Assembly (NCBI GenBank): GCA_965205735.1
Contig: OZ242179.1
Span: forward strand, 3,224,001 to 3,288,000
Source of the DNA: VXNE01 sp965205735
Lineage (GTDB): Bacteria; Pseudomonadota; Gammaproteobacteria; Pseudomonadales; Azotimanducaceae
Length of the DNA stretch: 64,000 nucleotides
Direction of reading: 5' to 3'
The position numbers were made by a program, and so were the translations under genes. Positions within the stretch are counted from its first letter, which is position 1; each line of letters opens with the position of its first letter. Below, one piece after another: positions 51,279 through 60,409 of the stretch. Under the pieces are notes generated by a model. That model did no database searches, had not been told where the DNA came from, and was given only the letters and a program-made list of their open reading frames with translations.

Positions 51279-52406
51279 CTAGACGGGAGCCGCGAACTCC
51301 TTGCGGATCGCGGCTCCCTGCGCGTCGAGGTCGGGGATGGACAGCGAATGCGGCGTTTCCAGCGCCGCATTCGGATGTGCCGGCATGGAGACTTCTCCCG
51401 TGGCGCTTGCGACGATCCAGCGCCGCAGCGCGGGATGCGACGAGAGGCTCTCCAACCCGTTGACGTTGCCGTAGGCGATGCGCGCGGAGCGTAGCCTGGA
51501 TTCCAGGTCGCTGTGAGAATGCGCCGCGAAGAACGCGCCGACGATGTCATCCACTTCTTCGCGCCGCGCCACCCGGTCCTTGTTGGTCGCAAATCGCGCA
51601 TCCCGCGCCAGTTCCGCCCGGTCCATGACCTTTTCCGCCAGGTCGCGCCACTCGCGGTCGTTCTGCACGCAGATGACGAGCGTAGTGCCGTCGCCGGTGA
51701 CGAATCCTCCGTAGGGTGCGATGGATGGATGCGCCAGTCCCACGCGACGCGGTCCGGAACCCGTGTAGTCGTGCTGCAGCAGCGGGACCGCCATCCAGTC
51801 CGCGATGACACCGAACAGAGACAGCTTCACGCCCTTGCCCACGCCGGTGCGCTCGCGTTCCACCAGCGCCTCCGTGACGGCAAGCGCAGCGGACACGCCG
51901 GTCGCGATATCGCAGATCGACACGCCGACCCGGCCGTAGTCGCCGGGGGCTCCCGACACGGAAACAAGTCCGGATTCGGCTTGCACCAACAGGTCGTAGG
52001 CCTTCATGTCGGCGTACGTCCCATGCTCGCCATAGCCGGAGATGTCGCAGGTGACCAACCTCGGATAGCGTTGTCGTAACGCGTCCGAGCCGAGACCCGA
52101 TCTCGCGGCGGCGCCGACGGCCAGGTTCTGTATGAACACATCGGCCCGGGCCAGGATACGGTGAACCAGCGCTTGGTCCGCGTTGTGCTTGATATCGACG
52201 ACGATGGATTCCTTGCCCCGGTTCAACCAGGCGAAGTAGGCGGACTGGCCGTTGGCAGCGTCATCGTATTTGCGGGCGAAGTCCCCTTCGGACCGCTCCA
52301 GCTTGATGACGCGCGCGCCCGCGTCGGCCAGGCGACACGATGCCATCGGCCCGGCGACCGCCTGTTCCAGGGACACGACCAGGAAACCTTCCAGGGGCCG
52401 CGTCAT
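51279..52406 (-). CDS. CoA transferase, CaiB/BaiF family (class III)
   Basis: 375 aa. VVSLEQAVAGPMASCRLADAGARVIKLE is the N-terminal block, NRGKESIVVDIK follows, the catalytic Asp lies in MKAYDLLVQAESGL, and GYGEHGTY and RVGVSICDIATGVSAALAV are typical. It should transfer CoA between carboxylic acids, such as succinyl-CoA to a branched or aromatic acid. It lies 43 nt after the DUF4242 gene on the same strand and is probably co-transcribed. Confidence 0.92.
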   Translation of the reverse strand: MTRPLEGFLVVSLEQAVAGPMASCRLADAGARVIKLERSEGDFARKYDDAANGQSAYFAWLNRGKESIVVDIKHNADQALVHRILARADVFIQNLAVGAAARSGLGSDALRQRYPRLVTCDISGYGEHGTYADMKAYDLLVQAESGLVSVSGAPGDYGRVGVSICDIATGVSAALAVTEALVERERTGVGKGVKLSLFGVIADWMAVPLLQHDYTGSGPRRVGLAHPSIAPYGGFVTGDGTTLVICVQNDREWRDLAEKVMDRAELARDARFATNKDRVARREEVDDIVGAFFAAHSHSDLESRLRSARIAYGNVNGLESLSSHPALRRWIVASATGEVSMPAHPNAALETPHSLSIPDLDAQGAAIRKEFAAPV

Positions 52407-52449
52407 CGGCGCGCCCCGATGGCCGGGAGGTGTCCCTGAGGGTTTCGCC

Positions 52450-52737
52450 TCACTCCCCTTCGGCCGTCACCGGGTCGATCATGCGCTTCACCAGGGTGAC
52501 TTCCGTGGCCGGGAAGCCGCTTCTTTCGGCGTGCTCTTCGATCAGCGATTCGCTGTCGGCGATGTAGATGCAGAAGGTCTTGTCCCCGGCCACGTAGGAG
52601 TGCTCCCACTGGATGTTCTTGTTCTCGGCCTTCATGGCGGCTAGCACGCCGTTCGACTGCTGCGACGCTTCGCGCAGGGCGTCGCGCTCGGCGGATCCGA
52701 TCTCCGGAATATCTCTCTCGATGACATATCTGGGCAT
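52450..52737 (-). CDS. DUF4242 protein (ferredoxin-like fold)
   Basis: 95 aa from ATG 52737, preceded by GGAGGAGCG. PRYVIERDIPEIGSAERDAL, then IQWEHSYVAGDKTFCIYIAD and EEHAERSGFPATEV, match DUF4242, whose structurally known relative (SCO4226) binds nickel through His residues. The role is unknown; clustering with CoA transferases and other enzymes is common. Confidence 0.88.
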   Translation of the reverse strand: MPRYVIERDIPEIGSAERDALREASQQSNGVLAAMKAENKNIQWEHSYVAGDKTFCIYIADSESLIEEHAERSGFPATEVTLVKRMIDPVTAEGE

Positions 52738-52756
52738 TTGCTTCGCTCCTCCGACT

Positions 52757-53737
52757 ATGGACCTCAATCTTCCATCAGCGGCTGACGCCGCGCAATCGCG
52801 CGGCTTGGTCACGACGCCGGAATCTTTCTGTGGCTTCTATACGGTGGTCAGCGGTTCGAACGCACATCTCCTGTCCGGAGAACTGTCTTCCGTGCTGACG
52901 GGAAGGCACATCACCGTCGAGCTCTTCCCTTTCGACTTCTCGGAGTTCCGGAGCGTGCACCCGGACGGTGCCCTCGCCGAGTATCTGCATCGCGGCGGCT
53001 TTCCGGAACCGATCGCGAGTGACGAGGCGGACCTTCTCCTACGGCAATACTTCGTCGACATTCTGCAACGCGACGTGCGGGAGCGGGTTGGCGCAAGATC
53101 GTCGCTGGCCCTCCGGCAGATCGTGCAGATGGTCTTCGAGTCGGCTGGTTGTGAACTGAGCTTGAGGCGGATTGCAGCCGCAAGCGGGGTCGCCGTCGAG
53201 ACCGTATCGGCATACCTCCAAGCCTGTGAGCAGGCTTGTCTTCTGTTCCAATGTCCGTGGTTCGCATTCTCGGAACGCAAGCGATCGCATAGAAACCGCA
53301 AGTACTATCCCGTCGATACCGCCTTGCGGCGCGTCGCGGTGACCCGTACCGGCGGCGATGCGGGCAAGGCGCTCGAATGCGCCACGTTTGTCGAGCTCAA
53401 GAAACGTTACCGCGATGTCTTCTACTGGCGGGGAACCGGGGAAGTAGACTTCGTGATTCAGACCGGCGACGGTCCTACTCCGATCCAGGTCACTGTGGAA
53501 GGGGCGGGGGAACGTCACCTGCGTGCGTTGGATGACTTCTACGAAGCATTTCCTCATGCCACCGAAGCCGTGATCGTGACGATGGATGATTTCCCGGACA
53601 TCCTCTCGAAGCTGGACGCCGCAGATGGAGTGGATCGGTGGCGAGCGCGAAATTGTCCTGCCCCGCTTGCCGATCGTGTTGCCGAACCTCGGCGCATCTG
53701 TCAATCTCGCGGGCTTGTCGACGACCAAGGGCTCCGC
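52757..53737 (+). pseudogene. N-terminally truncated DUF4143 AAA-type ATPase remnant fused in frame to moxR
   Basis: The frame from about 52757 encodes VVSGSNAHLLSGELSSVLTG, then VELFPFDFSEF, the end of the DUF4143 ATPase core, and the C-terminal nuclease-like part VDFVIQTGDGPTPIQV. The Walker A half of the ATPase is absent. Near 53625 the family-like tail (GGEREIVLPRLPIVL) appears in a second frame, so a frameshift has left the remaining frame running on into moxR. This looks like a decayed gene whose frame happens to stay open for 1 kb. Compare the intact paralogue at 62475-63740. Confidence 0.65.
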
Positions 53738-54691
53738 GTGGCGGAATCTGCCGTAAACATCGAGCGCATCACCGAGTCCGTGGAAGCGTTGAAAGCTGGA
53801 TTCGAAGCTCACCGATACATCTGCAGCGACCAGATCGCGACTTCGGTCTATCTCGCCTACCACCTGCGCAAACCCGTATTGATCGAGGGTCCCCCGGGTG
53901 TTGGCAAGACCGAACTCGCAAAGACCGCCGCCACGATGCTGGCGCTTCCGCTCATTCGTCTGCAGTGCTACGAAGGCCTTGACGAAGCGAAGGCCATCTA
54001 CGAGTGGAAGTACGGCAAGCAGCTTCTGTACACGCAGGTCCTGAAAGAGACCCTCGAGGAGGTGTTGCAGGGCGCTCGGGGGTTCGCCGAATCCGTTTCC
54101 AGGCTGCACGAGTTCGGGGATATCTTCTTCTCGGAGGAATTCCTGGAGCCGAGGCCCCTGCTGAAAGCGCTGCGCGAGGAGCAGGGCTGCGTGCTGCTGA
54201 TAGACGAGGTGGACAAGTCGGATCAGGAATTCGAATCTCTGCTGCTCGAGATGCTGTCGGACTTCCAGGTGTCGATACCGGAGATCGGCACCGTCAAGGC
54301 GAGCCGCGAGCCGCCGATGGTGTTCCTCACCAGCAACAACACTCGCGAGATTTCGGACGCGTTGAAGCGGCGCTGCCTTCACCTCTACATACCGTTTCCG
54401 GACGCCGACCTGGAACAACGCATCATCCACGCGCGCGTGCCGGAGATTCCTCCCAAACTGCGCCGGCAACTTGTGACGTTCATCCAGGAACTGCGGGATC
54501 TGGACCTGAAGAAGGTTCCCGCGATCAGCGAAACCATCGACTGGGCGCGCACGCTCCTACTGCTGCATACTGAGACCCTCGACCCGCAGCTTGTCCGGGA
54601 TACGTTGAATGTCATCCTCAAGTTTCAGGAGGACATCGAAAACGTGGACGTGGAAGTTCCCGTGCTCACCAACAAGGCCGTCAAGACCTGA
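53738..54691 (+). CDS. MoxR-family AAA+ ATPase (CoxD-like)
   Basis: 317 aa if started at GTG 53738, preceded by AAGGG; the frame is open far upstream into a DUF4143 remnant. LRKPVLIEGPPGVGKTELAK is Walker A, CVLLIDEVDKSDQEFE is Walker B plus helix, VFLTSNNTREISDALKRRCL the sensor 1/arginine-finger region. It is followed by a VWA protein, the standard MoxR-VWA chaperone pair used to insert metals or mature cofactor enzymes (CoxD-CoxE in CO dehydrogenase loci). No such enzyme is in the window. Confidence 0.88.
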   Translation: MAESAVNIERITESVEALKAGFEAHRYICSDQIATSVYLAYHLRKPVLIEGPPGVGKTELAKTAATMLALPLIRLQCYEGLDEAKAIYEWKYGKQLLYTQVLKETLEEVLQGARGFAESVSRLHEFGDIFFSEEFLEPRPLLKALREEQGCVLLIDEVDKSDQEFESLLLEMLSDFQVSIPEIGTVKASREPPMVFLTSNNTREISDALKRRCLHLYIPFPDADLEQRIIHARVPEIPPKLRRQLVTFIQELRDLDLKKVPAISETIDWARTLLLLHTETLDPQLVRDTLNVILKFQEDIENVDVEVPVLTNKAVKT

Positions 54692-54779
54692 CGGCATGGC
54701 ACACGGCGTCCACCAGGGCTGGCCACGTCGTGGCGCCGGCATGCGCTCGCACTACCTGGCCGACTGAAGGCCTCCTGTA

Positions 54780-56261
54780 ATGGACCGCACCCTCACGAGC
54801 TTCATCGCGGCGCTCCGAAACGCTGAGGTGCGCGTCTCCACTGCGGAGACTCTCGACGCGCTGAACGCCGTGGAGTTGGTCGGCTACCGCGACCGCGAGC
54901 TGTTGAAGAACACGCTGTCGCTAATGCTGCCGAAGACCATCGACGAAAAGGACGCCTTCGCCGATACCTTCGATCGCTTCTTCGCTTTCGAGGATGTCGA
55001 CGGGGCGACAGACGCCGGGTTTGCCGAGGCCGAGGTCGACGGGCAGGGCAATGGCGAAGAGGGAAGCGGCGCGGGGGGCGGCGAAGGCGGCGGCACCGGA
55101 ACCGGTGCGGGCAACAGAAAATCCAAAAACAGGTTCCCTGGCGGCGCCGCGGAAGACGAACAGGAGGAAGACCTGGGGCCGGGCGAGATGGCGTCGCCGC
55201 GCTCGGAGTTCGCGAAACTCCTGATGCTCGACGGCCGCGTCGAGCTGACGGTGCGGATGGCGGAAGCGGCCAGGGCCGTCAACCTCGAACAGATCCAGGT
55301 CTTCACCCAGAAGGGCCTGTACACGCGCAGGATCATGGACGAGATGGGGCTCCCCGACCTGCAGCGCGAGATCAACGAACTCAGGATGCGCGGTGCCCTG
55401 CCGGAACGCCGCCTTTCACAGGAACTGAAAAAGCGACGGGAACGGTTGCGGGAACAGGTGCGGGACTACGTCGAGCGGCAGTTTCTGCTGCATGCGGACG
55501 CCACGGGGCGGCGGCTGCGCGAGGACCTCCTGCGCAGGGTGAAGCTCAGCAATGTCGAGCACCGCAATTTCCGCTTGATCCAGGAAGTCGTCTTCAAGAT
55601 GGCGAAGAAGCTGGTGGCCTTGTATTCCCGGCGCAAGAAAGTATTCAGGCGGGGCCAGTTGAATGTGCCGCGCACGCTGCGTCGGAACATGGCCTATGAC
55701 GGCAATATGTTCGACCTCCACTGGAAGTCGGTGAAGATCGACCGGCCGAAGGTGTTCGCTATCTGCGATGTCAGCGGGTCGGTGGCGAACTATGCGCGCT
55801 TCATGCTGATGTTCCTGTACAGCCTCGAAGCGGTCATGCCGAAAGTGCGGTCATTCGCTTTTTCGTCTGACCTGGCCGAGGTGACCGAGCTGTTCGAGCG
55901 GAACAGCATTGAAGACGCGATCACCAAGGCGCTGCGCGACTACGGCGGCGGCTCGACGGATTACGGTCAGGCATTCGAAGACTTCAGACACAAGTGTCTC
56001 GACGATATCGACAACCGTACGACCATCGTTATCCTGGGGGATGCGCGCAACAACTACGGAGACCCGCGCACAGAGATCCTGAAGGAAATGTATGATCGGG
56101 CGAAACGGGTCCTGTGGCTGAATCCCGAGCCGAGGGCGACCTGGAACGTTGGAGACGCGGAAATGCGCAAGTACTCGGCCTATGTCCACCAGGCAGAGGA
56201 GTGTAATTCGCTGTTGCATCTCGAACGCGTTGTGGGGAACCTGCTCAGGACCGTGCAGTAG
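54780..56261 (+). CDS. VWA domain protein, CoxE-like
   Basis: 493 aa. The N-terminal helical part reads FIAALRNAEVRVSTAETLDA, a Gly/Glu-rich linker (about residues 88-140) follows, then a long helical middle and a C-terminal VWA domain with the MIDAS motif FAICDVSGSVANYARFMLM (DxSxS). The CoxE family fits. It partners the MoxR ATPase 88 bp upstream and is probably co-transcribed with it. Confidence 0.88.
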   Translation: MDRTLTSFIAALRNAEVRVSTAETLDALNAVELVGYRDRELLKNTLSLMLPKTIDEKDAFADTFDRFFAFEDVDGATDAGFAEAEVDGQGNGEEGSGAGGGEGGGTGTGAGNRKSKNRFPGGAAEDEQEEDLGPGEMASPRSEFAKLLMLDGRVELTVRMAEAARAVNLEQIQVFTQKGLYTRRIMDEMGLPDLQREINELRMRGALPERRLSQELKKRRERLREQVRDYVERQFLLHADATGRRLREDLLRRVKLSNVEHRNFRLIQEVVFKMAKKLVALYSRRKKVFRRGQLNVPRTLRRNMAYDGNMFDLHWKSVKIDRPKVFAICDVSGSVANYARFMLMFLYSLEAVMPKVRSFAFSSDLAEVTELFERNSIEDAITKALRDYGGGSTDYGQAFEDFRHKCLDDIDNRTTIVILGDARNNYGDPRTEILKEMYDRAKRVLWLNPEPRATWNVGDAEMRKYSAYVHQAEECNSLLHLERVVGNLLRTVQ

Positions 56262-56275
56262 CGGACGGGGCTCCC

Positions 56276-58045
56276 ATGACCACCATCAATTCCGATAGCG
56301 CAGGCGCGGGCAAGCGGTCCGGCTCCGGCGCCCTGGGCTTCGCTGGTTCCCCTTCGGCTTCGCCGACGCCCTCTAAAGGCATCGGATGGCTGGGGGAGGG
56401 CGGCCAACTGCTCCTGCTGGCGCTGCTTGGCGTCGGCGCTTTCGTTCTGCTCATGATGCTGCTCGCCTGGGCGTCCGAATCGACAGGCGTCGGCAGTGCT
56501 GGAGACGCCGTCGATTCGACCACGGGGACCATCACGCTCGCGTTGTCCACCGAACCGCCGCAACTTGACAGCACCCGCGCCACGGACATGGTGAGCGGCC
56601 AGATACTCGGCCACGTCATGGAAGGCCTGGTGCGCTACGACGAGTTCGACCGAATCGTCCCCGGCGTCGCCGAGCGCTGGGAAATCGGCCCTTCCGAGGC
56701 CGTCTTCCGCTTGCGCGACGATAGCCGCTGGAGCGATGGCACGCCGGTCACCGCCCACGACTTCGTATTCGCGTGGCGCAAGGCGTTGGAGCCGGCGACC
56801 GCATCGGAGTATGCCTTCATACTCTATGCCATTGAGAACGCCCGAGCCGTGAACGAGGGCGAACTGCCGTCGACGGCCCTCGGCGCGACGGCCGTCGATG
56901 ACCTCACCCTCGCCATCCGGCTGGAGCGGCCCATCGGCTACTTCGACAAGCTCGTCGCGTTCCCCACCTACTATCCGATCAAGCAGGCCTTCTACGAAGG
57001 TCGCGATGGACGCTACGGCGCGGATGCCAAAGACCTCCTCTACAACGGCCCGTTCGTCATCAAAAGGTGGGTACACGGCGCGCAACTCAGAATGTCGCGC
57101 AACGCCGAGTACTGGGACCACGAGCGCGTTCGGCTCAACGCCATCGACTATGCTTACGTCACATCCGACGTCAACGCGACACTGAACCTGTACAAGGACG
57201 GCAGGGTCGCCATCGCCGGTCTGGATGCGGAAACATTGCAAAATGCGCTGGAGCAGCGGTGGAAACTCGAGCGGTTCAACGACGGTTCGGTGTTTTTCAT
57301 CGAATTCAACCATCGCCCGTCCCGGTTGACCCACAACCGGAATCTGCGCAAGGCGATTCAGTTCGTCTTCGATCCGGCGGAACTGGTGTACAAGGTCATC
57401 AAGCTCCCTGGCAACACGCCTGGCGAGTCGCTGTTTCCGGTGTGGCTCAAGGGCGTCGATGGATATTTCCGGCAGGAATACCCCGCCCCCGAACACCGCG
57501 TCGATATTGCCCGGGCGCGCGAGTACCTGGCCCGCGCCAAGCGGGAACTCGGTCTCGACCCGTTGCCGCCGTTGATCATGCTGAGCGGCGACAGTCCGGC
57601 GGCGAGCAAGGAGTCGGAATATTTCCAGGAGGTGTTCGCGTCGACCTTGGGAATCGAAGTAAAACTCGACCGGCAGATTTTCAAGCAGCGCCTGGCCAAG
57701 ATGACGGCGGGAGATTTCGACCTGGTGCTGGCCGGATGGGGTCCGGACTACGCCGACCCTCTCACTTTCGGCGACCTGTTCGCGTCCTGGAACAAGAACA
57801 ATCGCGGCCAATACGACAATCCGAAGCTCGACGAGTGGGTGGAGATCGCGCAGCGCTCGCTGGTCGCCGAGGAGCGAATGCACGCCTTCGACCAGATCCA
57901 GAAGATCATCTACGACGATGCGGTGATCCTGCCGAGTTACGAACGCGGCTCCGTCTTCGTCCGCAATCCGCGCCTCAAGGGCGTCGTGCGCCGCGCCGTG
58001 GGAACGGACCCCGACTATACCGGCGCCTACATAACGGACGGCTGA
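56276..58045 (+). CDS. oppA: Peptide-binding protein of an Opp-type ABC importer, membrane anchored
   Basis: 589 aa. A cytoplasmic Ser/Gly-rich N-terminus of about 45 residues precedes one membrane helix (QLLLLALLGVGAFVLLMMLL) in place of a cleaved signal or lipobox. The SBP_bac_5 domain starts ITLALSTEPPQLDSTRATD, with YDEFDRIVPGVAERWEI, SDGTPVTAHDFVFAWRKALE and the C-terminal LVLAGWGPDYADPLTFGDLF. The OppA-like fold is complete. It should deliver oligopeptides to the OppBCDF channel encoded just downstream (6-nt gap). Confidence 0.9.
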   Translation: MTTINSDSAGAGKRSGSGALGFAGSPSASPTPSKGIGWLGEGGQLLLLALLGVGAFVLLMMLLAWASESTGVGSAGDAVDSTTGTITLALSTEPPQLDSTRATDMVSGQILGHVMEGLVRYDEFDRIVPGVAERWEIGPSEAVFRLRDDSRWSDGTPVTAHDFVFAWRKALEPATASEYAFILYAIENARAVNEGELPSTALGATAVDDLTLAIRLERPIGYFDKLVAFPTYYPIKQAFYEGRDGRYGADAKDLLYNGPFVIKRWVHGAQLRMSRNAEYWDHERVRLNAIDYAYVTSDVNATLNLYKDGRVAIAGLDAETLQNALEQRWKLERFNDGSVFFIEFNHRPSRLTHNRNLRKAIQFVFDPAELVYKVIKLPGNTPGESLFPVWLKGVDGYFRQEYPAPEHRVDIARAREYLARAKRELGLDPLPPLIMLSGDSPAASKESEYFQEVFASTLGIEVKLDRQIFKQRLAKMTAGDFDLVLAGWGPDYADPLTFGDLFASWNKNNRGQYDNPKLDEWVEIAQRSLVAEERMHAFDQIQKIIYDDAVILPSYERGSVFVRNPRLKGVVRRAVGTDPDYTGAYITDG

Positions 58046-58051
58046 GCGGGC

Positions 58052-58984
58052 ATGTTTGTATATACGCTCAAACGCCTGCTGCAAGGCGTCATAACGGTCT
58101 GGTTCATCGCCACCGCGACGTTCTTCGCCATGCACAGCGTGCCCGGCGATCCCCTGATGAACGACAAGGCTGTATCCGCGGAAGTTCGCAAGAATCTGGA
58201 GGCGCAATATGGCCTCGACAAGCCGCTCTTGACCCAGTACGGCATCTACATCTGGAACATGGTGCGCGGGGATTTCGGCATCTCCTTCGCGCAGGAGAAT
58301 CGCCGGGTCAACGACATCATCCGCGAACACTTTCCGGTTTCCGCCATTCTCGGCATCCTTGCCATCGCCTTCGCGGGGCTCGGCGGCATACTGTTCGGCG
58401 CGCTTACGGCGCGCTACCGGAACCGGATGCCTGACATCGCGATCATGTTTCTGGTCATTCTCGGCATCTCCGTCCCGAGTTTCGTTTTCGCCGCCCTGGG
58501 CCAGCTCGGGCTGGTCAAGCTGAACGCGTTGTTCGGCACTTCCGTGTTGCCCGTCGCGGGATGGGGCACCCTCTCGCACATGATTGCGCCGTCGTTGGTG
58601 CTCGGCCTCGGCACCATGGCGTTCCTGACCCGGCTCATGCGCTCCTCCATGCTAGAGATTGTGAATTCGGACTACGTGAGGACGGCTCGGGCCAAGGGCT
58701 TGCCTCCCACTCGGGTGTTCCTGCGGCACGAACTAAGGAACGCCATACTTCCCGTCGTCACCGTGCTCGGACCGTCCATCGCGGCGATCACGACCGGCGG
58801 TTTCGTGGTCGAACTGGTGTTCGCGATTCCGGGACTGGGGCGTTACTTCGTGCAAGCCGTGCAACAGCTCGACTATACGGTGATCATGGGGACGACGGTC
58901 TTCTACGGCGCCTTTCTCGTCTTCATGGTGATCGTCGTCGATTTGCTCTACGGCCTGATCGATCCAAGGGTGAGGCTCGAGTGA
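58052..58984 (+). CDS. oppB: Oligopeptide ABC transporter permease OppB
   Basis: 310 aa. The family N-terminus FVYTLKRLLQGVITVWFIAT precedes a periplasmic segment (GDPLMNDKAVSAEVRKNLEA), and the permease core has the EAA-like loop YVRTARAKGLPPTRVFLRHE and ends VDLLYGLIDPRVRLE. This is canonical OppB. oppC starts in its stop codon as GTGA. Confidence 0.94.
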   Translation: MFVYTLKRLLQGVITVWFIATATFFAMHSVPGDPLMNDKAVSAEVRKNLEAQYGLDKPLLTQYGIYIWNMVRGDFGISFAQENRRVNDIIREHFPVSAILGILAIAFAGLGGILFGALTARYRNRMPDIAIMFLVILGISVPSFVFAALGQLGLVKLNALFGTSVLPVAGWGTLSHMIAPSLVLGLGTMAFLTRLMRSSMLEIVNSDYVRTARAKGLPPTRVFLRHELRNAILPVVTVLGPSIAAITTGGFVVELVFAIPGLGRYFVQAVQQLDYTVIMGTTVFYGAFLVFMVIVVDLLYGLIDPRVRLE

Positions 58985-60363
58985 ACACCGCGCTCTCCTT
59001 CGCGCCGGTGGTCGCCCATCGCGATGTGGAGGTTATTTCACGTCCCTCCCTGTCGTATTGGCGCGATGCCTGGATCCGGCTCAAGGCGAACCGGCGCGCG
59101 CTCGTATCGCTCTATATCGTCATCGCGCTCGGCACATTCACTGTCGTTGGTCCCTGGTTCGCGCCCAATCCTTCGGCGCAGGATCTGGACCAGATTTCCT
59201 CGCCGCCGGGCGCTGACCGCACTGCGGTCATCGTCGCCCCGTACGTCCCCTGGTCCGGCGTTACGGCGAATGCGCGCAGCGGCCAAGGTCCCCTTGAGGC
59301 GCCGGCGTCGGTGTCCCTCGCGGGCGAGGCGACAACGCAGGCCGTGCGCATATTCTGGGACCCGGTCCCCGGCGCGAATGGCTATCGGGTATATCGCAAC
59401 ATCGCGCACCCGGCGCCGGACGACGCGCTGGGGATGCCCATTGCCGATGTGCTGTTGCCGTCGCGCGTCAGCTTTGAGGATCGTCTGGACATCAGGCCGC
59501 AGGAGTATTTCTACTCGATAGTGCCGCTTCACAGGAACGGTCTGGAGGCGCCCGTATACGCCACCCTCGGCGTGCGCGCGATACGCGTCATCACGGCCGA
59601 AGAGGCGGCGGAGCGCGGACTTGCCCGCACATCCTCGGATCTCGCCATCGGCGATCAGGTCAAGCTGGCGCTGCATCTCCTGGGCACGGACTACCTCGGT
59701 CGCGACATGCTGGCGCGCCTGATGCACGGCGCGCGGGTGTCTCTCTTCATCGGCATCGTCGCGCCGTTCCTGTTCATGCTGGTCGGCATCCTCTACGGCA
59801 GCGCCGCCGGTTTCGTCGGCGGACGCGTCGACCAGATCCTGATGCGTTTCGCCGACTTCGTCGTGGCTCTGCCGTTCCTGCTGTTCATGATCCTGTTTCG
59901 AATACTGTTCAAGATCGAAGGCGGCGATAGCGGCATCGCGCCCATGCTGATCGCCATGGTGATCCTGAGCTGGCCGGCGGCGGCCCGGCTCGTGCGCGGA
60001 CAGATTCTGCAGATTCGCGAAGAGGGATATGTCAGCGCCTCGCGCCTGCTGGGCGCGAAGACGCCCTACCTCGTGCTGCGGCACATGATTCCCAACACCA
60101 TGGGGGTGATCCTGGTAACCATTACCTTCGCCGTGCCGAGCGCCATCTTCACCGAGGCGTTCCTGTCGTTCATCGGCATGGGCGTGGCGCCGCCCACGCC
60201 GTCCTGGGGCAGCATGTGCAACGAGGGGATCAAGACCATGCTCACGCACCCGCACGAACTGATCTTCCCGGCGCTCTTCATCAGTATCACGGTGCTGGCG
60301 TTCAACCTGCTCGGCGACGGGTTGCGCGACGCGCTCGACTCGCGCATGCGGTCGCAGGAATGA
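58981..60363 (+). CDS. oppC: Oligopeptide ABC transporter permease OppC with inserted fibronectin-III-like domain
   Basis: 460 aa from GTG 58981, about 150 longer than a usual OppC. Residues 1-65 hold the N-terminal Arg-rich block and TM1. Residues about 100-200 form an insertion: APASVSLAGEATTQAVRIFW, DPVPGANGYRVYRNI and EYFYSIVPLHRNGLEAPVY, a fibronectin type III-like pattern (W-x-P-V-x-G-A-x-G-Y-x-V-Y-R). The normal periplasmic entry HLLGTDYLGRDMLARLMHGAR follows, then five membrane helices with SASRLLGAKTPYLVLRHM. The insert is in the first periplasmic loop, where it could contact OppA or ligand. Confidence 0.9.
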   Translation: MNTALSFAPVVAHRDVEVISRPSLSYWRDAWIRLKANRRALVSLYIVIALGTFTVVGPWFAPNPSAQDLDQISSPPGADRTAVIVAPYVPWSGVTANARSGQGPLEAPASVSLAGEATTQAVRIFWDPVPGANGYRVYRNIAHPAPDDALGMPIADVLLPSRVSFEDRLDIRPQEYFYSIVPLHRNGLEAPVYATLGVRAIRVITAEEAAERGLARTSSDLAIGDQVKLALHLLGTDYLGRDMLARLMHGARVSLFIGIVAPFLFMLVGILYGSAAGFVGGRVDQILMRFADFVVALPFLLFMILFRILFKIEGGDSGIAPMLIAMVILSWPAAARLVRGQILQIREEGYVSASRLLGAKTPYLVLRHMIPNTMGVILVTITFAVPSAIFTEAFLSFIGMGVAPPTPSWGSMCNEGIKTMLTHPHELIFPALFISITVLAFNLLGDGLRDALDSRMRSQE

Positions 60364-60409
60364 CTGCTACAACGGATGAGGTCGCGGGAATGACTGCTGC
60401 AACGGATCA
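60350..60409. repeat. Two tandem 30-bp units covering the oppD start
   Basis: 60350-60379 and 60380-60409 are direct repeats with 4 mismatches (GGTCGCAGGAATGACTGCTA... and GGTCGCGGGAATGACTGCTG...). Each contains an ATG (60360 and 60390) in the same frame with the same upstream GGTCGCNGGA, so the oppD start has been duplicated. Confidence 0.9.

Noticed and set aside
52613..52756. Extreme 5' part of the DUF4143-moxR open frame
   Set aside because: It is antisense to the DUF4242 gene, which has a strong ribosome site and a recognisable protein, so this part of the frame is a shadow.
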